Position numbers and translations under genes: made by a program | Notes under the pieces: model-generated | What the model saw: only the letters and a program-made list of their open reading frames with translations | Database searches by the model: none | What the model was told of the DNA's origin: nothing | Assembly: GCA_938083085.1 (NCBI GenBank) | Contig: CALLKX010000002.1 | Span: forward strand, 1 to 64,000 | Reading direction: 5' to 3' | Source: an uncultured bacterium | GTDB taxonomy: Bacteria > Planctomycetota > UBA1135 > GCA-002686595 | Length of the DNA stretch: 64,000 bases | Shown here: piece after piece, positions 1-12,554 of the stretch | How positions within the stretch are numbered: position 1 is the stretch's first letter | How the letters are laid out: the number at the start of each line of letters is the position of its first letter

Positions 1-1862
1 CCCTCCCGATCTCCCTCGGACCACCGACGGTCAGCCTCACGGAGCAGCGCAGCGGGGCTGGCCCCGCCGCCGCCGCCCAGCCCGAGCTCTCGCTCGATCA
101 CGCGGCCGAGCCCGCCCGCAGCGGCCCGATCCACCAGCTCCGCCACCGCGCCATCGACGTCCAGCGCGGGCCGCGCCAGGGTCCCGCCGAGCCCGACGAA
201 GAGCGTCTCTCCCTCGAACCATCGCAGGGCCTCCTTGGACCCGGCGAGGGCGGCGTCCACGGGAACGTTCCAACGGAGGTCCAGGGTGCGGTCCAGCCCC
301 ACAGAGCCAGTGAAAGTGGTCTCCGCCCCCGAGATGGTCCATGTCCACGGCCCCGAGTAGGTCACCCGCCCATCCCTCAGGGACCAGTCCAGGGGCCGTG
401 TGGCCTCCACCCGAGCCGTCTCCCCGCCGGCCCGCTCGATGGCCGGGAGGAGCGCCGAGACGCCGAGACCGTCGAGCATGGAGGTGACGAGCGGAGAGCG
501 ACCGAGGTCCACCTCCCGGAGGGTCACGCTCCCCCCACCGGTCCACGCCATGGGGTCGGACCAGCGCTCCGGCGACGCCCCACGGAGGGAGACCCTCGCG
601 TCCACCCGCCCGAGGGCCCCACCACCGAGCGCCGCCCGGGTCGGCGTCGGCACCGCGGGGTGCAGCCGTGCCACCAGCGGCGCCAAGGTGACGTCCAGGG
701 ACGCCCCATCGAGCCGCACGTCCACGCGGAGCTCAGGGTCGGCCCAAAGGTCCGCGCGAACCTCGCCGTCGCGTGCCTCCAGCGTGGCCGTGAGATCGGG
801 GGTGGCGCCGTCGCCTGCCCTCGTGAGCTGGGCGTGGAGGCGGACGGGATCAGCCTCCAGAACGGACCGAAGCTCGCCGTCGCCGTCGGGGTACTCCACG
901 TCGAGATCTGCGAACTCGACCGTCGCAGCGACGGTGAAGGGCGAATCGGCGCGCAGATCGTCCGCGCGCCCCTCGATGTGCAGCGTTGCGGCGCCGTCCA
1001 TGGACAGGCGCTCGTCGAGATCAACCCCGGCGATCCGCATGGCCTCGCGGACCACGCCGAGGTCAAGGTCGGTCACGTCGATGCGGTCGACCTCGAGGCC
1101 GGGTCCCGCGTCCGGCCACAGGAAGAGGTCCGCGTAGAGGTCCCCCACGCTCCCGGCCCCCCCGAACACGTAGCCCTCGAGCCGCACCGCCGACGACTGC
1201 TCGGGGCCATCAAGCCCCACCGTGAAGGTCACGTCCTTCAACTGAAGCGCGCTCTCGGGAGAGCGAATGAGCACGGTGCTGTCGGCGAACTCGATCCTGC
1301 CGTGGAGGTCAAGCGGTCGCTGGCGGGGCCTGGGCGCGTCACCCGCGGGAGGGTCCCTCTCTACGGGGGGCTCACCCGCCGGCCCGCCGATGGGCCCCTC
1401 CGGGGGACCGGCCGCCTCAGCGGCGGCGAGCAGTCGCTCCACGTTCCACTGGCCCTCAGCGTCCCGTACCAGCTCCAGCTCTGAACCGTACACGTGGACT
1501 GCAAGGTCCTTCCGGCCCGCGAGCCATGACCGCAGGCCCACGTCGACCATTCCGCGCGGTGAGAACAGCACGGTCTCACCGGCCTCGTCCACGACCCGCA
1601 AGCCCTCCAGGTCGACCTTGCCGTTCAAGCGCAGGCTCAGCCGCTCGAGAGTGACCTCGCCCTGGATCTCGGCGGAAGCGAGGCGCTCGAACTCCGCGCA
1701 GAGCCAGCGCCCCGCCACGGGCGGACCGAGCAGCAGCGCAGCGCCGAGCAGCAGGGCCAACCCCGTGAGACGCCGCGGCCAGCGGGACCGCTCCCTCCCA
1801 GGCAGCGGAGCGCTGGGTTGGTCCCCGGAAGGGCCTGCGGCAGTCTGTATCGGAGCGCTCAT
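1..1862 (-). CDS. AsmA-like membrane-anchored protein (3' end outside window)
   Basis: The frame is open from ATG at 1862 down to the left edge, giving 620 codons without a stop, so the C-terminus is missing. A basic N-terminus precedes one hydrophobic segment at about residues 32-50. A long periplasmic part follows, made of alternating short strands such as GEVTLERLSLRLNGKVDLEG, the repetitive beta pattern of AsmA and related inter-membrane proteins. A proline-rich linker lies near residues 150-175. AsmA-family proteins are thought to take part in lipid transport or outer-membrane assembly. It is transcribed divergently from hemH across a 105-bp gap that must hold both promoters. The family is assigned from pattern only; DUF748-type relatives are an alternative. 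Confidence 0.65.
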   Translation of the reverse strand, partial: MSAPIQTAAGPSGDQPSAPLPGRERSRWPRRLTGLALLLGAALLLGPPVAGRWLCAEFERLASAEIQGEVTLERLSLRLNGKVDLEGLRVVDEAGETVLFSPRGMVDVGLRSWLAGRKDLAVHVYGSELELVRDAEGQWNVERLLAAAEAAGPPEGPIGGPAGEPPVERDPPAGDAPRPRQRPLDLHGRIEFADSTVLIRSPESALQLKDVTFTVGLDGPEQSSAVRLEGYVFGGAGSVGDLYADLFLWPDAGPGLEVDRIDVTDLDLGVVREAMRIAGVDLDERLSMDGAATLHIEGRADDLRADSPFTVAATVEFADLDVEYPDGDGELRSVLEADPVRLHAQLTRAGDGATPDLTATLEARDGEVRADLWADPELRVDVRLDGASLDVTLAPLVARLHPAVPTPTRAALGGGALGRVDARVSLRGASPERWSDPMAWTGGGSVTLREVDLGRSPLVTSMLDGLGVSALLPAIERAGGETARVEATRPLDWSLRDGRVTYSGPWTWTISGAETTFTGSVGLDRTLDLRWNVPVDAALAGSKEALRWFEGETLFVGLGGTLARPALDVDGAVAELVDRAAAGGLGRVIERELGLGGGGGASPAALLREADRRWSEGDRE

Positions 1863-1967
1863 GGGCTGGAGGATTCGGCCTCCAGAGGGGGAGGTCGCGC
1901 GAATCACCTGCACGGAAGCGTATCGTGACCAGCGGGAGAGTTCGCAGTCGTCCAGCCTCCTCCCTCC

Positions 1968-3041
1968 ATGAAAGAGCACGGAACCCAACACGGTCGCCCA
2001 GGCGTTCTCCTGGTGAACCTCGGTACCCCCGACGCGCCCCGGACCCCCGAGGTGCGCCGCTACCTGCGGCAGTTCCTCTCGGATCCGCGCGTCCTGGACA
2101 TCAACCCCGTTGGCCGGGCCGCCCTGCTCAACCTGATCATCCTCCCGCTCCGGCCGCGCAAGTCCGCGGAGGCCTACCGGGAGGTCTGGACCGAGGAGGG
2201 CTCCCCGCTCCTCGTCCACGGCAAGGCCCTGGCCGCGGGCGTCCAGGAGCGCCTGCCCGAGGCCGAGGTGGTCCTCGCCATGCGTTACGGCAACCCCTCC
2301 ATCGAGTCAGGGCTGAAGGAGCTCGCCGCCCGCGGCTGCGACGAGGTGGTCATGATGCCGCTCTTCCCGCAGTACGCCTCCAGCTCCACAGGCTCCGCGG
2401 TGGAGGAGGTCTACCGCCAGGCGGGCAAGCTGTGGAACACGCCCTTCATCCGCGTGGTGCCGCCGTTCTACGACGCTCCCCAGTTTGTGGACGCGTTCGC
2501 CGCCGTGGCTCGCCCCGTGCTCGAGGAGCTCGAGGCCGACCACGTGCTCTTCAGCTACCACGGCGTCCCCGAGCGCCACGTGATCAAGAGCGACGACACC
2601 GGCAGCCACTGCCTCAAGACGCCCGATTGCTGCGAGTCGATCTGCGCGGCGAACCGCCAGTGCTACAGCGCCCACTGCTACGCCACCACGCGCGCCGTGG
2701 TGAAGGCCCTCGGGCTCGAGGAGGGCACCTATTCCACGGCCTTCCAGTCCCGGCTGGGCCGCACCCCCTGGCTGACCCCCTATACCGACAAGGTCGTCCC
2801 CGAGCTGGCCAAGGCCGGCGCGAAGCGGGTCGCCGTGTTCTGCCCCTCGTTCGTGGCGGACTGCCTCGAGACCATCGAGGAGATCGGGATCCGGGCGCGG
2901 GAGGACTTCGAGGAGGCAGGCGGCGAGCGGCTCGTGCTGATCCCGTCTCTCAACACCCACTCTGCGTGGGTGGACGGCGCCACAGAGCTCGTCCGAGCGG
3001 CGCTTCCGGCACCAACAGCCGGCACTGCGAGCTCGCAGTAG
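1968..3041 (+). CDS. hemH: Ferrochelatase
   Basis: A 357-residue ferrochelatase, which inserts ferrous iron into a porphyrin in the last steps of haem synthesis. The N-terminus has the family motif GVLLVNLGTPDAP. The catalytic histidine is H198 in FSYHGVPERH and the conserved acidic residue is E301 in CLETIEEIG. Between them lies a cysteine-rich stretch, CLKTPDCCESICAANRQC, at about residues 214-231, which could hold an iron-sulfur cluster as in some bacterial ferrochelatases; that role is inference. No clear Shine-Dalgarno precedes the ATG, but no other start fits the family. It stands alone, divergent from the AsmA-like gene. Whether the substrate is protoporphyrin or coproporphyrin cannot be told here. 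Confidence 0.95.
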   Translation: MKEHGTQHGRPGVLLVNLGTPDAPRTPEVRRYLRQFLSDPRVLDINPVGRAALLNLIILPLRPRKSAEAYREVWTEEGSPLLVHGKALAAGVQERLPEAEVVLAMRYGNPSIESGLKELAARGCDEVVMMPLFPQYASSSTGSAVEEVYRQAGKLWNTPFIRVVPPFYDAPQFVDAFAAVARPVLEELEADHVLFSYHGVPERHVIKSDDTGSHCLKTPDCCESICAANRQCYSAHCYATTRAVVKALGLEEGTYSTAFQSRLGRTPWLTPYTDKVVPELAKAGAKRVAVFCPSFVADCLETIEEIGIRAREDFEEAGGERLVLIPSLNTHSAWVDGATELVRAALPAPTAGTASSQ

Positions 3042-3171
3042 GCCAGCGCTGAAGGCTCGCCTGAGCCCGATTGGGACGGCGCCCCTGGAGCGTGGAGTCA
3101 GGCCTGGACCGCGCTGGGTGGAGGGCATCCCACAGGGGACCGATGGCGGACGATCTGCCCCACCGGGAAAG

Positions 3172-3219
3172 ACCCATCGTCACATTCAGATAAGAACGCA
3201 TCAAGATGTAACGATGGGT
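3172..3219. promoter_or_regulatory. 13-bp inverted repeat, probable operator or hairpin
   Basis: ACCCATCGTCACA (3172-3184) is matched in inverse by TGTAACGATGGGT (3207-3219) with one mismatch in 13, separated by 22 bp. The right arm ends 16 bp before the ATG of the ArsR-methyltransferase gene. Within the spacer there is a smaller CATC-AA-GATG repeat at 3199-3208. It could be an autoregulatory operator for the downstream ArsR-type protein or an RNA hairpin covering the start. Confidence 0.55.
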
Positions 3220-3235
3220 GCTACTCTGCGCTTGT

Positions 3236-4191
3236 ATGGCCCTCTCTACCACCTCACGGCTGCTCAAGACCCTCGGGGACGAGACCCGGCTGCGGATCTT
3301 GAACCTGCTCCGCAAGGGTGAGTTGTCCGTCGGGGAGCTCCAGGAGATCCTGAATATGGGGCAGAGCCGGATCTCCACCCAGCTCACGCACCTGAAGGAG
3401 GTCGGCGTCCTGGCCCACCGCAAGGCCGGCCGCCGCAGCTTCTACAGCCTCTGCACCTGCCGATCTCTGGCGCTCATCGTGCAGGTGCTGGATGACGCGG
3501 ACCTCGTCGATGAGTTCCGCGCCGATGACTCGGGCTACCAGGGCGCCATGGAGAAGCGGCGGCAGGAGTCCCGTTCCTACTTCGACCGGGTCGCCGCGGC
3601 CTTCGACGAGCAGGTGCTCCCCGGCCGCACCTGGGAGGGCCTCGCCCGCGGCATCCTCCGGCTGGCGCCGCGCGCCCGCTACGTGGACCTCGGGATCGGC
3701 GACGGGATGCTCACGCTCATGCTCGCCGAGATCGCCGAGTCGGTGACGGCCGTGGATGTCTCACCAGAGATGCTGCGTCAGCTCGAGTCCAGGGCCCGCG
3801 GCAAGGGGATCGACAACATCGACACGGTCGAGGCGGACATTGTGGACTTGCCGCTCGAGTCCGGCTCCTACGACGTGGCAGTGCTCAGCCAGGCGCTGCA
3901 CCACGCCCATGACCCCGGCCGGGCGCTGCGCGAGGCGCGCCGTATCCTCCGCCCGGGGGGACAGCTGCTCGTGCTCGACCTGCTCGCCCACGGGGAGGAG
4001 TGGGTGCGCGACCGTCTCCAACACGTCCACCTCGGCTTCACGGAAGCTGACCTCAAGAAGCACATCGAGGCCGCAGGGTTCGAGCGCGTCGCCATCGACC
4101 GCGCCGCCCGTGACCCGCAGCCTCCGCACCTGATGACCCTCCTCGCCACTGGTTCGGTGGCGGGCGCGACGCAACCTGCCGCCGCATCACG

Positions 4192-4195
<4 letters not shown>
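3236..4195 (+). CDS. ArsR-family regulator fused to SAM-dependent methyltransferase
   Basis: A 319-residue two-domain protein. Residues 1-85 form an ArsR winged helix, with [11 protein letters not shown] and the recognition region [19 protein letters not shown] (41-59). Residues about 110-300 form a class I methyltransferase fold with motif I VDLGIGDG (150-157) and a conserved [14 protein letters not shown] segment. It ends inside the metH start codon (ATGA overlap at 4192-4195), so the two genes are co-translated. Regulators of this architecture beside metH recall SahR, which senses S-adenosylhomocysteine; by that analogy it probably represses methionine-cycle genes. The ATG at 3236 is preferred over GTG at 3218 because it starts directly at the ArsR fold and lies outside the inverted repeat. 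Confidence 0.85.
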
Positions 4196-7947
<3,752 letters not shown>

Positions 7948-7994
7948 GCGAGCAGATCCCGGTATTCTCCTGACCGTTGACGAGCTCGAACCCG

Positions 7995-8273
7995 ATGCCT
8001 GAAGGCGCTCTCAATCATGTTGCCACTGCGCTGGTCCGGTTCGAGAAGCCGCTCGACTGGATCGCCGTCATCTGGTCCGTCCTCAGCATCGCGGCCTACG
8101 CACGCTTCATCTCGCTCCCCGATGTCCCTTACCTCACGGACCGGAACGCGTGGATGATCGCCGCTCCCTGGAACGCGATCTGGTGGGGCTTCCTCCGGCC
8201 CGAGATCGAGCGGCGCACCGAAGAGATGCGACGCGAGCGGTCCGACGCCGTCGAGGCTAAGCCCGAGCCCTGA
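7995..8273 (+). CDS. Small membrane protein of unknown function
   Basis: A 92-residue protein 47 bp downstream of metH. It has two hydrophobic stretches, about residues 20-40 (WIAVIWSVLSIAAYARF) and 54-68 (WMIAAPWNAIWWGFLRP), followed by a charged Glu/Arg tail. I chose the ATG at 7995 over an upstream TTG at 7977. It may be carried on the metH transcript. I do not recognise a family, and the aromatic-rich second segment is the only distinctive feature. Confidence 0.6.
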   Translation: MPEGALNHVATALVRFEKPLDWIAVIWSVLSIAAYARFISLPDVPYLTDRNAWMIAAPWNAIWWGFLRPEIERRTEEMRRERSDAVEAKPEP

Positions 8274-8330
8274 GGGGAACTCCCACGGGTTCCGCCCAAG
8301 GGGACGGAGTGCCCGGAGTTCGACGCCACG

Positions 8331-8714
8331 CTACTCCCGGTCCGCCTCAAGCTCGGCGATGCGCTCCCGGAGCCGGGCGTTCTCCTGCACCAGGTCGCCA
8401 GCGGCTGGGGCCAAGGGGGCGGGTGCTGCCCGCCCCACGATCTGGTCGCGGGTCAGGTACACGCCGCTCATCATGGACGTCTTCACGTGCGCGCGGTGGA
8501 GATCGCCGCGCTGGTCCCGGTAGACGATCTGGTAGATGCGCGAGTCCTTCTCGCCGAACCAGCCTGGACCAAGGGGGTCCCAGCTCCGGTCCACCAGCTC
8601 CCAGCCTTGATCGCGCACGTAACGCTCGACTCGGCCTCCGTCGAGGCCCCCTGCCAACAGCCTGACGACGAGCACGAGGACCAGCCCTCCGATCACAAAC
8701 GCAGCAGGTTCCAT
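8331..8714 (-). CDS. Small membrane-anchored protein with C-terminal coiled coil
   Basis: A 127-residue protein with an N-terminal transmembrane segment (about 5-24, AFVIGGLVLVLVVRLLAGGL). A middle region of about 75 residues looks like a small beta domain (GWELVDRSWDPLGPGWFGEK onward). A short Leu/Glu/Arg heptad tail covers about 107-127. It converges with the small membrane gene that ends at 8273; the 57-bp gap contains GAACTCC/GGAGTTC arms (8277-8283 and 8315-8321) that could form a weak shared terminator. No family recognised. Confidence 0.6.
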   Translation of the reverse strand: MEPAAFVIGGLVLVLVVRLLAGGLDGGRVERYVRDQGWELVDRSWDPLGPGWFGEKDSRIYQIVYRDQRGDLHRAHVKTSMMSGVYLTRDQIVGRAAPAPLAPAAGDLVQENARLRERIAELEADRE

Positions 8715-8862
8715 GACGTGAGCCTAGTCAATCCCAGCTGGCGCCTTCGACGCTCCTGACGCCCCTTCAGGGGCCTGGCCTCTCGGGTCGGCTGTGAGAC
8801 CCGGGGCAGCCAGGACCCCGTGAAGCGCCGCGCGGGCCGCAGTGCTCAGGCGGCCGCGTCGC

Positions 8863-8920
8863 CCCGAACGGCCCGGGGCCCCACGAGCATTGCTGCTCGC
8901 AGGGCCCCGGGCCGTTCGGG
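8863..8920. terminator. Perfect 19-bp hairpin with nested inner hairpin
   Basis: CCCGAACGGCCCGGGGCCC (8863-8881) and GGGCCCCGGGCCGTTCGGG (8902-8920) are exact reverse complements. The 20-nt loop itself contains CGAGCA/TGCTCG (8884-8889 and 8894-8899). It lies 14 bp beyond the stop of the selenoprotein candidate on the minus strand. No T-run follows on either side, so it may be a non-canonical terminator or a 3'-end stabiliser. Confidence 0.6.
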
Positions 8921-8934
8921 CGTCACGCCGCTGG

Positions 8935-9936
8935 TCAGCCCTGCAGCAGGTCGAGCAAGTGCTGCGCGCGCTTGGCGCTCTGGGTGCCCTGGTACTTCTC
9001 GGCGATCTTCGCGAGCTTGCGGTCGATCCCCTTGGCCTTGAGGCCCTTGTCGAAGAGCGTCGCCTCGGCTCTCGCGAAGAGCTTGGCGGCCTCCATCTCG
9101 GGCTTCATCTCGGCGGAATCGAGGGTGGCGCGGAGCTGCTCCACGCGCGCCTCAAGCGCGTCTTCCCCGGAGAGCCCCTTCTTGAGGTCGCCGAGGAGGT
9201 CGCCAGCCTCGATCACGAAGCCGTGGTCGACCATCCACTGGGCCCGGTCGACCTTGCCGCTGGCCCGTTCCCGCAGCTCGGCGGCGAAGGCCGTCGCGGC
9301 ATCGGCGTCGTCGCCGCCCTTGGCCGCGACCTTGTCCGCCTCGGCAATGCCCTTGGCGAGGTCGCCCTTGTGGAATGCCTTGTACGCCTTCTTGAGCGAC
9401 TTCGGCAGGCCCTTGGGACCCTTCGACGCCGCCTTGACCTCGGCCGCCACGAGCTCCTCGATCTGCGAGTGCAGCTTGGTCGAGTAGCCCTTGAGGATCA
9501 CCTCGCCGCTCGAGTCGAGCAGGGCGAAGTTCGGGATCCCCCGCAGGCCCACGTTGAGCGGGCGCTCGGTGGTCCACATGGCGTGGGTCCCCAGCCACTT
9601 CTTCTCGAGAGCGAAGCGCTCGACCTTGGCGTCGTCAGCGCCCTGGACCTCGACGAAGAGGACGTTGACGGCGTCCCCGTACTCTTCTGACATCTTGAGC
9701 CCCGCAGGCACGGCGGAGCCAATGCAAGGGCCTCAGCGCGTGCCCCAGAAGTCGATCAGCGTGGGCTTGCCCTTCAGGTCGGCGAGGCTCTTGGCCCCCA
9801 TGCCGTTCAGGATCGGCTGGCGGAACTGGTAGACCGGCGTGGAGCCGACTTCGACGCCTTCGCTCTGGGCAGGCATTGCCGCGTTCGCGGCGAGGACCAG
9901 CCCGAGGGCGAGCGAGGTCGTGGCAAGGATCTTCAT
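8935..9936 (-). CDS. Thioredoxin-like (TlpA-type) selenoprotein candidate, UGA at codon 68
   Basis: Read from ATG at 9936, the frame runs 67 codons to TGA (9735-9733), then continues without another stop to TGA at 8935-8937, 333 residues in all. Residues 1-20 form a signal peptide. Around the TGA the product reads TLIDFWGTR-U-GPCIGSAVPAG, which aligns with the thioredoxin/TlpA active site FWATWCGPC, with UGA exactly in place of the first redox cysteine (U68, C71). Downstream is a normal thioredoxin-fold half (GIPNFALLDSSGEVILKGYS) and then a Lys/Ala-rich helical domain (about 165-333). A conventional caller would report a 107-codon ORF and a separate C-terminal ORF from 9711. The most likely reading is selenocysteine; a point-mutated Cys codon (TGC to TGA) is the alternative. 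Confidence 0.75.
9699..9731 (-). promoter_or_regulatory. Candidate bacterial SECIS hairpin
   Basis: Immediately 3' of the in-frame UGA the message can fold GCCCUUGC (9731-9724) with GCGGGGC (9705-9699), allowing one U bulge and one G-U pair. Above it is an inner GGC/GCC stem and an 8-nt apical loop (9717-9710) containing G residues. The loop lies 16-23 nt after the UGA, within the spacing bacterial SECIS elements use. It was folded by hand only. Confidence 0.4.
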
Positions 9937-10090
9937 GGGCCCGAGTTTAGCAGCCGTCTTCCGAAAGATGACGTCCCTGGCCGCTCCCCCCCACACAGCC
10001 CCCAGCCATTGAGCACAGCCTTTACCGCCAGCGCGGCAGAGTCCGGAATGAAGCAAGACGCTGGCCGCTGATCAGGGGCTGAACAGGCTT

Positions 10091-10140
10091 CCCTGGGCTC
10101 CACGGGGCTCCCCTGGGCTCCCCTGGGCTCCCCTGGGCTC
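10091..10140. repeat. 10-bp tandem repeat, five units
   Basis: CCCTGGGCTC repeats head to tail from 10091 to 10140; units 1, 3, 4 and 5 are identical and unit 2 is degenerate (CACGGGGCTC). It lies in the 258-bp divergent spacer between the thioredoxin-like gene and the FAD oxidoreductase, about 55 bp upstream of the latter's ATG. Confidence 0.85.
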
Positions 10141-10194
10141 CACGAGGGGGGAGGGTCAAGGAGGCGCTCTGGATCCGAAGGGCCGCCGGAGGAC

Positions 10195-12492
10195 ATGAGC
10201 GTAAGATCGGCCATGCTCTCTACGCTCCTCTCGATCGCTCTCAGCGGCGCCCCCCTCTCCAGCCCCGCGCCCTCGCCCCAAGGGGTCGCCGAGGACGCGG
10301 TGCTCGTCGAGGCGGAGGCCTTCGACCAGCTTGGGGGGTGGGTGCTAGACCAGCAGTTCATGGACCTCATGGGCTCCCCGTTTCTGCTTGCCCACGGCAT
10401 GGGGGTGCCGGTCGCCGACGCGACCACTGAGCTCGAAGTCACGACCCCCGGCCCCATGCGTGTGTGGGTGCGGACCCGGAACTGGGTGGCGCCCTGGGGC
10501 GCCGCCGAGGCGCCCGGCCGGTTCCAGGTGGTGGTGGACGGAGAACCGCTGGAGACGACCTTCGGCGTCGAGGGGGACCCGTGGCACTGGCAGGACGGCG
10601 GCGTGGTGGAGGTCGGCGCGAGGGTTCGTCTCGGGCTCCACGACCTGACGGGGTTCGAGGGACGCTGCGACGCGATCCTGCTCGCCCCCGCCGCCGAGGA
10701 CTGGGTTCCGCCCGACGGCGGTGAGGGGCTGGAGGAGCTGCGGGACGCGCTGCTCGGGATCCCAGCGGAGCCCACGGACGGCGGGCACTTCGACCTCGTG
10801 GTGGTCGGCGGCGGCACGGCAGGCACGAGCGCAGCGGTGACCGCGGCGCGACTCGGCTTGCGGGTCGCGCTGATCCAGGACCGACCGGTGCTCGGAGGCA
10901 ACTCGAGCTCCGAGGTCCGGGTCTGGCCCGAGGGGCACGTGAACCAGCAGCCTTATCCGCGGGTCGGAGACGTGGTCATGGAGCTCATCCCCGAGCGACG
11001 GAGCGACTCGAAGAACGCCCAGGGCGCCCAAGTATTCGACGACGGCCGCAAGCTCCGGGTGGTCCGGGCCGAGCCGAACATCACGCTCCTGCTCGGGCGT
11101 CGGATGAACGAGGCCGAGGTCACGAACGGGGCGATCCGCAGCGTGGTCTGCGAGGACATCCGCTTCGGCGGGCGGACCCGGGTCTCTGGGGACCTCTTCC
11201 TCGACTCCACCGGGGACGGGGGCCTTGGCTACCTGGCCGGCGCCTCCTTCGAACAGACCGGCACCGGGCACATGGGCGCCAGCAACCTGTGGAACATCCA
11301 GTGCCTGTGCGAGGATGAGGATCCCCTCTCCTCCGAGCTCGCCGTCGCCTGCGAGGAGGCCACGTTCCCGCGCTGCCCCTGGGCCGTCGACCTCACCGAG
11401 CGGCCCTTCCCCGGGCGCACCTGGGGTTCCACGGAACCGGAGCCCGGCGCCTCCCCCATCAGCATCGGCAACTGGTACTGGGAGAACGGCTTCGACCGCG
11501 ACCCCATCGCGGACATGGAGCGCATCCGCGACCAGAACTTCCGCGCGGCGTACGGCGCGTGGGACGCCATCAAGAACGTTGAGAAGCGCTACCCAGCCCA
11601 CCGGCTCAACTGGGTAGCCCACATCGCGGGCAAGCGCGAGTCCCGGCGGCTCATGGGCGACGTGATCCTCACGGGCGAGGACCTGCGCGACGGCGTCGAG
11701 TTCGAGGACGGCTGCTTCCCCTGCACCTGGGGTATCGACACCCACCACCCCGACCAGCGGTACGCAGAGGGGCACGACGGGGACGAGTTCATCGCGGACT
11801 TCACCCGCGGCGAGGGCTACGAGTACGAGGGGCCGTACTGGGTGCCCTACCGCTGCCTGTACAGCCGGAACGTCGGCAACCTGTTCATGGCGGGCCGCGA
11901 CATCAGCGTGACCCATGAGGCGCTCGGCGCCGTGCGGGTCATGAAGACCACCGGGGCCATGGGCGAGGTGGTCGGGATGGCCGCCGCCCTCTGCAGAGAG
12001 AACGACTGCGCTCCCCGTGCGGTGTACGCCGAGCACCTGGGCGAGCTCAAGGCCCTTATGTCCCGCGGCGCGGGCCGCCTCCAGGGGCACTCCGCCCGTG
12101 AGGACGGCTCCATCCGACTCCCGGCGAGGACCGCGAGGGTCCGAGGCCGCACCGTCCGCTACGAACCGGCGCTGGATACCCTCGGCTACTGGCGCCGCGC
12201 CGGCGAGAGCGTCGTCTGGGAGGCCTCCCCCGCGGACGCTGGCCGGTTCGCCGTGGTGCTTGAGGTGGCCTGCAACACCGGTGATGAGGGCGGCCAGGTG
12301 GTTGTCCAGGTCGGCGACGGCGTGGAGCTCGTCGGTGTGCTCCCCGACACCGGCGGCTGGGATCGCTTCGTAGATCTTCGGGTCGGAGAGGCCCGGCTGG
12401 ACGGCGGAGCCGTGCGGGTCGAGGTGATCGACCGCAAGGAAGCGGGACCCCTCATGAAGCTGCGCGCCGTCCGCCTCGTGCCGGTCCCCTGA
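10195..12492 (+). CDS. Secreted FAD-dependent oxidoreductase
   Basis: A 765-residue protein with an N-terminal hydrophobic signal (about 6-24) and a beta-rich domain (about 35-175) resembling carbohydrate-binding modules. An FAD-dependent oxidoreductase core starts at about 198 with VVVGGGTAG (203-211, dinucleotide-binding GxGxxG), followed by LGGNSSSEVR. It ends in a second beta-rich segment from about 645. This is the FAD_oxidored type of flavoprotein that planctomycetes carry in many copies, often near carbohydrate genes; the substrate is unknown. The ATG at 10195 is used, though the ATG at 10213 would give an equally good signal peptide. Monocistronic, followed by a GC hairpin. Confidence 0.85.
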   Translation: MSVRSAMLSTLLSIALSGAPLSSPAPSPQGVAEDAVLVEAEAFDQLGGWVLDQQFMDLMGSPFLLAHGMGVPVADATTELEVTTPGPMRVWVRTRNWVAPWGAAEAPGRFQVVVDGEPLETTFGVEGDPWHWQDGGVVEVGARVRLGLHDLTGFEGRCDAILLAPAAEDWVPPDGGEGLEELRDALLGIPAEPTDGGHFDLVVVGGGTAGTSAAVTAARLGLRVALIQDRPVLGGNSSSEVRVWPEGHVNQQPYPRVGDVVMELIPERRSDSKNAQGAQVFDDGRKLRVVRAEPNITLLLGRRMNEAEVTNGAIRSVVCEDIRFGGRTRVSGDLFLDSTGDGGLGYLAGASFEQTGTGHMGASNLWNIQCLCEDEDPLSSELAVACEEATFPRCPWAVDLTERPFPGRTWGSTEPEPGASPISIGNWYWENGFDRDPIADMERIRDQNFRAAYGAWDAIKNVEKRYPAHRLNWVAHIAGKRESRRLMGDVILTGEDLRDGVEFEDGCFPCTWGIDTHHPDQRYAEGHDGDEFIADFTRGEGYEYEGPYWVPYRCLYSRNVGNLFMAGRDISVTHEALGAVRVMKTTGAMGEVVGMAAALCRENDCAPRAVYAEHLGELKALMSRGAGRLQGHSAREDGSIRLPARTARVRGRTVRYEPALDTLGYWRRAGESVVWEASPADAGRFAVVLEVACNTGDEGGQVVVQVGDGVELVGVLPDTGGWDRFVDLRVGEARLDGGAVRVEVIDRKEAGPLMKLRAVRLVPVP

Positions 12493-12507
12493 ACCGCGCC
12501 GGAGATC

Positions 12508-12532
12508 GGGGGCGCCCTTGGAAGCGGCCCCC
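12508..12532 (+). terminator. GC hairpin after the FAD oxidoreductase gene
   Basis: GGGGGC (12508-12513) pairs with GCCCCC (12527-12532) 16 bp after the stop codon. No U-run follows, so it is only a probable terminator. Confidence 0.4.
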
Positions 12533-12554
12533 CTCGCACCGCTAAGCTCGCTCC

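Noticed and set aside
3042..3171. Possible SAH or cobalamin riboswitch upstream of the ArsR-methyltransferase/metH operon
   Set aside because: Only scattered GC-rich pairing such as AGCGCTG and GGCTCG is visible, and the order does not match the SAH riboswitch core as I remember it.
8935..9711. Separate gene starting at ATG/GTG after the TGA of the thioredoxin-like frame
   Set aside because: It would begin in the middle of a thioredoxin fold and lose the active-site loop; reading through the TGA explains both halves.
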